Assembly (NCBI RefSeq): GCF_029690065.1 | Contig: NZ_CP121463.1 | Location: 372,001 to 436,000, forward strand | DNA length: 64,000 nt | DNA from: Arthrobacter sp. Y-9 | Lineage (GTDB): Bacteria > Actinomycetota > Actinomycetes > Actinomycetales > Micrococcaceae | Reading direction: 5' to 3' | Shown: piece by piece, positions 59,028-64,000 of the stretch | Layout of the letters: each line of letters opens with the position of its first letter | Position numbering within the stretch: position 1 is the first letter of the stretch | The notes under the pieces: generated by a model | The model's database searches: none | Seen by the model: the letters and a program-made list of their open reading frames with translations, nothing else | Told to the model about the DNA's origin: nothing | Translations under genes and position numbers: made by a program

Positions 59028-60653
59028 CTACTTCCCGGCGCCGGCCAGGGGGCGGTCCTCGAAGGGGAGGGAGTCCAGATCCAGCAGCGGGTTCTCCTCC
59101 TGGGTGGCCACGAGTTCGCGGGCCTCCTCTTCGGTCGCGACGCTCGGCATGGAGCCGGGCAGCGGGCGACGTGCCGATTCCGGCAGGAAGTAGATCGCGA
59201 TGGCGCCGATCACCGAGGTGGCCATGAGGTAGTAGGCCGGCATCATGTCGTTGCCCGTGGCCTCGATCAGAGCCGCCACGATGAACGGGGTGGTGCCGCC
59301 GAAGAGTGCCATGGAGAAGTTGTAGGCGATGCCCATGCCGCCGTAACGGCTCGACGTCGGGAACAGGGCCGGGAGCGCCGACGCCAGGTTCGCCACGTAG
59401 AACGTCACGGGGAACGCGACCAGCGCGAGGCCCAGCAGGGTCGACCAGATTTCGCCGATTCCGATGATCATGAAGGCAGGGATCGAGAGCACGATGGTGC
59501 TGCCGGCGCCGACCCAGAGCACGGGGCGGCGGCCGACCCGGTCGGACAGACGCCCGGTCAGCGGGATGCAGGCCGCCATGACCACGAGAACCGGGATGGT
59601 CAGCAATGTGCCGTGAACGGCGTCGTATCCCATGGGACCCGTCAGGTAGGTCGGCATGTAGGACGTCAGGGCGTAGCCGACGGTGTTGGCAGCTGCAGCG
59701 AGGATCATCGCGAGGATGATCTGGCGCCAGTAGGTCTTCACCAGGGTGATGGGGCCCGTGTTGGTGGTGGGATCCTTCTCCGTGGCGCTGCTGACCTTGG
59801 CCTCCTGGGCATCCAGGGTGGCCTGGAACTGCGGGGATTCCTCGATCTTGCTCCGGAAGTACACCGCTACCGCACCCAGCGGACCGGCGAGCAGGAACGG
59901 GATGCGCCAGCCCCAGGCCTCCATGTCGGCGGGGCTCAGGGTGAGCTGAAGGACGGATACGAGGGCGGCACCGGCGGCGAAGCCCAGGTAAGAGCCCATG
60001 TCCAGGAAGCTGGCGAAGAAACCGCGCTTCTTGTCCGGGGCGTACTCGGACACGAAGGTGGTGGCGCCGGCGTACTCACCGCCGGTGGAGAATCCCTGCA
60101 CCAGCTTCAGCGTGACCAGCAAGGCCGCAGCCCAACCGCCGATCTGCGCATAACCGGGAAGAAGCCCGATGGCGAAGGTGCTGGCGGCCATCATGGTGAG
60201 CGTCGCGGCGAGCACGCGCTGGCGTCCCACCTTGTCACCCAGCCAGCCGCAGACGATGCCGCCCAGCGGGCGGGCGACGAACGTGACCGCGAAGGTGCCC
60301 AGCATGAAGAGGGTACGGATGGCGGGGTCGGCGTCAGGAAGGAACACCGGACCCATGACCGTCACGAGATAGCCGAACACGCCGACGTCGTACCATTCCA
60401 TGGTGTTGCCGACGATCGTGCCGCCGATGGCCTTCTTCAGCATCGGCTTGTTGACGACGTTGACGTCGGAGACCTTCAGCCGGTAGCTGGGAAGACGGAA
60501 CTTGCGGGCGGGCCCCCCAGGGCGCCTCGGTGCGGCAGCGGGGACGACGGTGTCGGTGCCGCCGGCGAAGGCCGAGCGGGCGCCGCGGGCGTCCTCGATG
60601 GGTCGGTCACCAGGGGCCGTCACGGTCTTCTGTGAGTCTGGGTCTATGGGCAT
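59028..60653 (-). CDS. MFS transporter, ProP/metabolite:proton symporter type
   Basis: About 541 residues. A hydrophilic N-terminal extension of 90 residues precedes 12 helices. Signatures: VGNTMEWYDVGVFGYLVTVM, RPLGGIVCGWLGDKVGRQRV (loop 2-3), LVQGFSTGGEYAGATTFVSE, YAPDKKRGFFAS and RLSDRVGRRPVLWVGAG. This is the set seen in ProP (proline/betaine) and related carboxylate symporters. The C-terminal tail is acidic. ATG at 60653 has AAGGAG nine bases upstream. Substrate uncertain; osmolyte uptake would suit the neighbouring stress operon. Confidence 0.85.
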   Translation of the reverse strand: MPIDPDSQKTVTAPGDRPIEDARGARSAFAGGTDTVVPAAAPRRPGGPARKFRLPSYRLKVSDVNVVNKPMLKKAIGGTIVGNTMEWYDVGVFGYLVTVMGPVFLPDADPAIRTLFMLGTFAVTFVARPLGGIVCGWLGDKVGRQRVLAATLTMMAASTFAIGLLPGYAQIGGWAAALLVTLKLVQGFSTGGEYAGATTFVSEYAPDKKRGFFASFLDMGSYLGFAAGAALVSVLQLTLSPADMEAWGWRIPFLLAGPLGAVAVYFRSKIEESPQFQATLDAQEAKVSSATEKDPTTNTGPITLVKTYWRQIILAMILAAAANTVGYALTSYMPTYLTGPMGYDAVHGTLLTIPVLVVMAACIPLTGRLSDRVGRRPVLWVGAGSTIVLSIPAFMIIGIGEIWSTLLGLALVAFPVTFYVANLASALPALFPTSSRYGGMGIAYNFSMALFGGTTPFIVAALIEATGNDMMPAYYLMATSVIGAIAIYFLPESARRPLPGSMPSVATEEEARELVATQEENPLLDLDSLPFEDRPLAGAGK

Positions 60654-61023
60654 TTGGGCTTCTCCTTGAGGGAGGTCATTTGCTTGCGACTTGCACTTCT
60701 GTGCGGGGTCCTGCCCCGCGATGACGTTCAAGTTTAGTCCCGTTGACGCAATTTGATGGAATCGGAGGCGCTCAAGACGCCTTCTGTGATGCGGTATGAC
60801 TGCCGGAGAAACCCTGGAATTCCGCGGTTTTTCCACGCTCCTGAAGAAATCCTGGGAGCCTCGTCACACGGTGCCGGAAACACCCGTTCCGCGGCCGCTC
60901 CGGCAGGGTGGGCTCCCCACGTTGTCTCCCTCCCGTACTAGCGCCTAGTACGCTCCCCGAACTCGCTTCGCTCGCCCGGGGCCCCTCGCGTACTAGGCTT
61001 GGGGCCAAGGGAAAGGGAGCACA
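60654..61023. other. Divergent region between ProP-type gene and Asp23 operon
   Basis: 370 bases without a gene. The left part is the leader of the MFS gene; the right part contains three CGTACTAG boxes (described separately) and a GC-rich CGAACTCGCTTCGCTCG hairpin between them. Confidence 0.6.
60934..60996. promoter_or_regulatory. Triple CGTACTAG element before the Asp23 operon
   Basis: CGTACTAG-CGC-CTAGTACG (60934-60952) is a perfect dyad, and a third CGTACTAG stands at 60989-60996. The second and third copies also form an 11-base inverted repeat (GCCTAGTACGC with GCGTACTAGGC) around a small hairpin. The last copy ends 27 bases before the GTG, so it overlaps the likely promoter. Confidence 0.6.
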
Positions 61024-61503
61024 GTGGACTCTGAATTCGAGCAGCACACAGCAGGCGGACGGACCGTGATCTCTGATTCAGCGGTGGCCAAGGTCGCCGG
61101 GCTCGCGGCACGCGCCGTCGCGGGTGTCCATGCCCTCGGCACCGGAAGCACGCCCCGCGCGCTGGGCGCCATCCGAGACGCCGTCGGCAATCCGGATCAC
61201 GTCCCCGGCGTGCGCGCCGAGGTCGGTGAGACCCAGGTGGCGGTGGACCTCACCCTGGTGGCCGAGTTCGGCTACCGCTTCCACGACATCGCCAATGCCG
61301 TCCGCGCCGCCGTCTATCAGGCGGTCGAAGACCTTGTCGGCATGGACGTGATCGAGGTGAACATCGAGATCAACGATGTCCAGCTGCCCGGCGCCAAGCA
61401 GGAGAACCGCACCGCCCGTGGCTCAGCCGCCCCGACCCCGCAGGAGCTTGCGCAGGGGACCGGGCCGGACGCCGTCGTCGTCGAAGGAAAGCGAGTCCCA
61501 TGA
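61024..61503 (+). CDS. Asp23/Gls24 family envelope stress protein
   Basis: 159 residues. The Asp23 domain spans about 10-120: GRTVISDSAVAKVAGLAARA, VDLTLVAEFGYRFHDIANAV and VIEVNIEINDVQLP. In Staphylococcus Asp23 coats the inner face of the membrane via AmaP; a partner AmaP-like gene is in this operon. GTG at 61024 with AAAGGGAG eight bases upstream. Overlaps the next gene by four bases (ATGA). Confidence 0.9.
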   Translation: MDSEFEQHTAGGRTVISDSAVAKVAGLAARAVAGVHALGTGSTPRALGAIRDAVGNPDHVPGVRAEVGETQVAVDLTLVAEFGYRFHDIANAVRAAVYQAVEDLVGMDVIEVNIEINDVQLPGAKQENRTARGSAAPTPQELAQGTGPDAVVVEGKRVP

Positions 61504-61691
61504 ACCACACCCTGAGCGGTATCGCCATCGGAGCCTTCCTGGCCTTCATGTCCTTCCAGTTCGGCTGGTGGGGCTTCCTGGTCTCCCTCATCTTCATGGC
61601 CGTCGGCGCCATCCTGGGCCGCGCGGCCGAAGGCCGGATCGACCTCCGCCGGGTTCTGGACGCCCTGACGGGACGGCGCTCCTCCTCATGA
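61500..61691 (+). CDS. Small membrane protein (DUF2273-like)
   Basis: 63 residues with two hydrophobic helices (about 5-20 and 22-42) separated by FGWWG and a charged tail (RAAEGRIDLRRVLDALTGRR). Small DUF2273-type proteins are regular partners of Asp23 genes. Overlaps both neighbours (ATGA at each side). Confidence 0.82.
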   Translation: MNHTLSGIAIGAFLAFMSFQFGWWGFLVSLIFMAVGAILGRAAEGRIDLRRVLDALTGRRSSS

Positions 61692-62080
61692 CCGACGCCG
61701 CCGTGGCACCGGCAGGGACCCCCGCACCGCAGGAGCGCGTCCTGGCCGGCCACAACCGATTCAGCACGCAGGCGCTCACCAGCCTGGCGAAAGCGGCCTG
61801 CGCCGAAGCCCTGGACGTCCCGGCACAGGACGTGCGCGTCGAATGGCGCGACGACGACGGCCTCCTCGCCTTGAGCGTCGTGAGCCCCGTGAGCATCCCC
61901 GGGCTGGGCGACGTGGTCAGGGATGCCTCGGTGCTGGCCGGCGGCAGTGTCTGGGACCGCGCCGTCAACGCCAAGTCGGCCATCCGGGCACGGGTGATGC
62001 AATTGAGCGGCTCCGAGCTGAGCCGCGTGGACGTCCGGATCTCCGGCGTGGTGCTCCGCACCGCGGGAAGGGTCAGGTGA
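61688..62080 (+). CDS. Asp23-operon protein of unknown function
   Basis: 130 residues, soluble. LAGHNRFSTQALTSLAKAAC, DVPAQDVRVEWRDDDGLLAL and VDVRISGVVLRTAGRVR give an alpha/beta layout like a divergent single Asp23 domain, but no confident family call is possible. Position in the coupled operon, between the DUF2273-like protein and the DUF6286-like protein, indicates an envelope-stress role. Start by ATGA overlap. Confidence 0.7.
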   Translation: MTDAAVAPAGTPAPQERVLAGHNRFSTQALTSLAKAACAEALDVPAQDVRVEWRDDDGLLALSVVSPVSIPGLGDVVRDASVLAGGSVWDRAVNAKSAIRARVMQLSGSELSRVDVRISGVVLRTAGRVR

Positions 62081-62086
62081 GCGAGC

Positions 62087-62692
62087 GTGTCCACTGAACC
62101 GCTGTCCGCCGAAGAGGAACGCCGCTTCCTCGACGAGGTCACCCGCCGGGAGCTCACGCCGTCGCGGTCCGTCGCGGCCCTCCTGGCCGGGATCCTCGTC
62201 ATCCTACTGTGCGTCTACCTCATGCTGGAGTCCGTGCTGGCGCTGTTCCGCCTGCCGGGCTGGCTGATCGATCCCGACCTCGCCCTCGACTGGATTGCGA
62301 GTCTCCCGGCCGGCGGGCCCGCCCCGGTCCTCGCCCTCGGCGGCGCCGTGCTGGCGATGGTCGGCCTGTTCTTCCTGCTCGTGGCCGTGTTCCCGGGCCG
62401 CCGGGCCCGGCACAGCATGCCCCATCCCGCGCTCGCGGTGGTGGTGGACGACGAAGTGGTGGCGTCCGCCCTGGCGCGGCGTGCCCGGCTCGCGGCGAAT
62501 GTCTCCTCGGCCCAGGTCATGGTGACGGTGGCCCAGTCCCAGGTGGTCGTGAACGTCCGCCCCACCTCGGGACTGCGGGTGACGCCGGAGGCCGTGGAAC
62601 GGGCGGTCACGGACGAACTCGGAAACATGGGCCTGGAACCGCGGCCCGGTGTCACGGTCAACATCGCGAGCACGGGAGTGGTGGGCGCATGA
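62087..62692 (+). CDS. Membrane protein of Asp23 operon (DUF6286-like)
   Basis: 201 residues. N-terminal 25 hydrophilic, two helices (about 28-48 and 78-103) and a C-terminal soluble domain ending VNVRPTSGLRVTPEAVERAV and VTVNIASTGVVGA. The layout resembles AmaP/DUF6286 proteins. GTG at 62087 is the start, six bases after the previous stop. Overlaps the next gene (ATGA). Confidence 0.75.
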   Translation: MSTEPLSAEEERRFLDEVTRRELTPSRSVAALLAGILVILLCVYLMLESVLALFRLPGWLIDPDLALDWIASLPAGGPAPVLALGGAVLAMVGLFFLLVAVFPGRRARHSMPHPALAVVVDDEVVASALARRARLAANVSSAQVMVTVAQSQVVVNVRPTSGLRVTPEAVERAVTDELGNMGLEPRPGVTVNIASTGVVGA

Positions 62693-63294
62693 ACGGCACA
62701 CCGAGAAGGATCAACCGTTTCTTCACCGGGCTGGTGGGACTGCTGCTCCTGGCTGCCGGAGTCTTCCTGATGGTGGTCTCCGCCGTCCCCGCGGTGGCAC
62801 AGGCGTGGCACTCCGCGGCGAAGGACTGGGTGGTGTGGTTCCATCGCAGTTACGAATCCACGCCGCTGCTCGCCAGCAGCTGGATCTACCTGGTGGCGGT
62901 CGCCGTGCTGCTGGTGATCGCACTTCTTGCGGTCCGCTGGATCTCGGTTCAGGGCCAGGGCCGGGTCAGTCTCCTGGTGGACCGTGCCGACGATTCCCCG
63001 ACGCCGGGTGACGTCACCATCAGCGGCAATGTCGCCGAGCAGATGCTCCGCGCCGCGCTCGCGGGCCGCAGCGATCTGCTGGGCCTGTCAGTGGGAACGT
63101 ATCAGTACCGCGGCGTCACGGGTCTCCGTGTCCGGCTCTACCCCCGCAAGGGAGCGTCGCCGCAGAAGCTGGTCCGGGAGGTCGGCGTGCTCCTGCAGGG
63201 GCTGGATGCCGCCATCGGCCAGCACACCCCGGTGCTGCTGCACCTGGGGACGGGGACCCGGGCTCTGTTCACTCGCGAGGAACGGGTGCTCTGA
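62689..63294 (+). CDS. AmaP-like alkaline shock membrane anchor protein
   Basis: 201 residues. Two helices (about 11-38 and 64-84) with a short outside loop, then a cytoplasmic domain of about 110 residues (VTISGNVAEQMLRAALAGRS, then VTGLRVRLYPRKGASPQKLV). This is the layout of AmaP, which holds Asp23 at the membrane. It closes the five-gene Asp23 operon. No clear hairpin terminator between it and the LEA-like gene. Confidence 0.8.
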   Translation: MNGTPRRINRFFTGLVGLLLLAAGVFLMVVSAVPAVAQAWHSAAKDWVVWFHRSYESTPLLASSWIYLVAVAVLLVIALLAVRWISVQGQGRVSLLVDRADDSPTPGDVTISGNVAEQMLRAALAGRSDLLGLSVGTYQYRGVTGLRVRLYPRKGASPQKLVREVGVLLQGLDAAIGQHTPVLLHLGTGTRALFTREERVL

Positions 63295-63505
63295 GTTTTT
63301 CGGCGGGTGCGGTACCTCGGGATGTGGTTCTTTGGCGGCGCGTCAGTGTGTCTCAGGAAGACGTCGCCCCGCCGGTGACCCTGTCAGATGCCGTATCGGC
63401 CTTGCTCCCGGGCGGTCCGCCGTCTAGCTTGAAGGTGGAGTCAGCCTGACACCGGGCAAGCAGCCGACCAGCGCTTGCACACCCACCGAGCATGCAGGAG
63501 TCATC

Positions 63506-63862
63506 ATGAGTGAGAACATTCCGGGCGCCGAGGAAGTCAACAACGCGGCGGACAACGCAGGCGAAGCAGTGAAGAACGCGGCCGACACCGCCGCCGAGAA
63601 CGCACCCGAGGGCACCCGCGAATTCGTGGACGGCGCCGTCGAGAACGTCAAGAACTTCACGGAAGATGCTGTGGGGAACGTCAAGGAATTCGCCGGCGAC
63701 GCCACCGAGAACGTCAAGGAGTTCGCGGGCGAGGCCGTCGAAAACGTGAAGGAGTTCGCGGGCGACGCCGCCGAGAACGTCAAGGAATTCGCCGGGGACG
63801 CGGTGGAGAACGCCAAGGGTCTCGGCGCCAAGATCGCCGGCTTCTTCAAGGGCGACAAGTAA
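63506..63862 (+). CDS. LEA-like 11-residue repeat stress protein
   Basis: 118 residues, highly charged and alanine-rich, no cysteine, no signal. Residues about 52-106 are five consecutive 11-mers of the type GDAxENVKEFA, and looser copies start earlier. Eleven-residue amphipathic repeats are the hallmark of group 3 LEA and related desiccation proteins; they fold on drying or at membranes. The C-terminus (KIAGFFKGDK) is a short amphipathic helix. ATG at 63506 has AGGAG upstream. Location just after the Asp23 operon supports an envelope or osmotic stress role. Confidence 0.82.
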   Translation: MSENIPGAEEVNNAADNAGEAVKNAADTAAENAPEGTREFVDGAVENVKNFTEDAVGNVKEFAGDATENVKEFAGEAVENVKEFAGDAAENVKEFAGDAVENAKGLGAKIAGFFKGDK

Positions 63863-63887
63863 GAGTCACCGCCTGAAGCAGCACACC

Positions 63888-63929
63888 ACGAAGGGCGGGT
63901 GCCGGATTGCTCCGGCGCCCGCCCCTCGT
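63888..63929 (+). terminator. Hairpin terminator after the LEA-like gene
   Basis: ACGAAGGGCGGGTGCCGGA (63888-63906) pairs with TCCGGCGCCCGCCCCTCGT (63911-63929) with few mismatches around TTGC, 26 bases after the stop. No T-run. Confidence 0.75.
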
Positions 63930-63970
63930 CATGTGGCCCGTCGTCGTCGTGCGCGGCGGGCGGTCCTCCC

Positions 63971-64000
63971 TCAGCTCGTGCTGGGGACCAGGTACACGGT
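63971..64000 (-). other. Possible 3' end of a minus-strand gene running off the window
   Basis: On the minus strand the last 30 bases can be read as nine sense codons (TVYLVPSTS) and a TGA. Together with the terminator just beyond, this may be the end of a gene entering from the right. Too short to call a CDS. Confidence 0.25.

Overview
The window is high-GC actinobacterial DNA. The most likely source is a member of the Micrococcaceae (Arthrobacter in the broad sense). This is inferred from GC-rich codon use, ATGA-coupled operons, a DtxR/IdeR-type iron box before a desferrioxamine (desABCD) operon, a uridine cluster like the uriR/uriH/uriT/rbsK genes of Corynebacterium, and an Asp23/AmaP envelope-stress operon. 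No phage, transposase, CRISPR array or rRNA was recognised. The character is a chromosomal catabolic and transport region.

Layout. 1-3711: peptide/nickel-type ABC importer (two permeases, two ATPases). 3784-4769: NUDIX hydrolase and GNAT acetyltransferase. 5201-10319: complete branched-chain amino acid importer (livKHMGF) with a CRP/GlxR-like site upstream. 10428-13829: SRPBCC protein, cytidylyltransferase-like protein and an AT-richer exported lyase-like gene. 14122-20532: IclR regulator, then a LacI regulator divergent from nucleoside hydrolase, MFS transporter, ribokinase and a second nucleoside hydrolase (nucleoside salvage). 20775-29143: histidine utilisation genes hutU, hutH and, on the other strand, hutG, interrupted by a TetR regulator with an unusual SDR-alpha/beta-hydrolase fusion and a cation/proton antiporter. 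29338-30576: YtrA-type GntR regulator with its membrane protein. 30751-38206: a regulon of two hydroxyacid dehydrogenases, an IclR regulator, MFS transporter, SDR, FAH-family protein and an L-idonate-dehydrogenase-like enzyme, apparently for a sugar acid or related hydroxy acid. 38307-48767: MFS exporter, purine permease, CopC protein, Q/P/Y-rich membrane protein, small flavoprotein-like gene, double UspA protein, NlpC/P60 hydrolase, CDF metal exporter and small metallopeptidase. 48906-49272: tRNA-Glu, tRNA-Asp and tRNA-Phe. 49477-60653: ICMT-like methyltransferase, SUKH protein, desABCD, SDR, GT87-like membrane protein and a ProP-type MFS transporter. 61024-63862: Asp23/AmaP operon and an LEA-like repeat protein.

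The most unusual content is regulatory and structural. (1) At least nine long, near-perfect intergenic palindromes fall into a few sequence families, in which the two arms of one element change together between copies. (2) An identical 18-bp dyad stands before both hutU and hutG although these lie 8 kb apart on opposite strands. (3) A three-half-site TTGAAC operator is shared by the two promoters of the sugar-acid-like regulon. (4) desD carries an exact in-frame 48-bp tandem duplication. (5) The idonate-dehydrogenase-like enzyme has lost the structural zinc cysteines. All coordinates and motifs were read by eye; functions rest on family recognition, not on searches.
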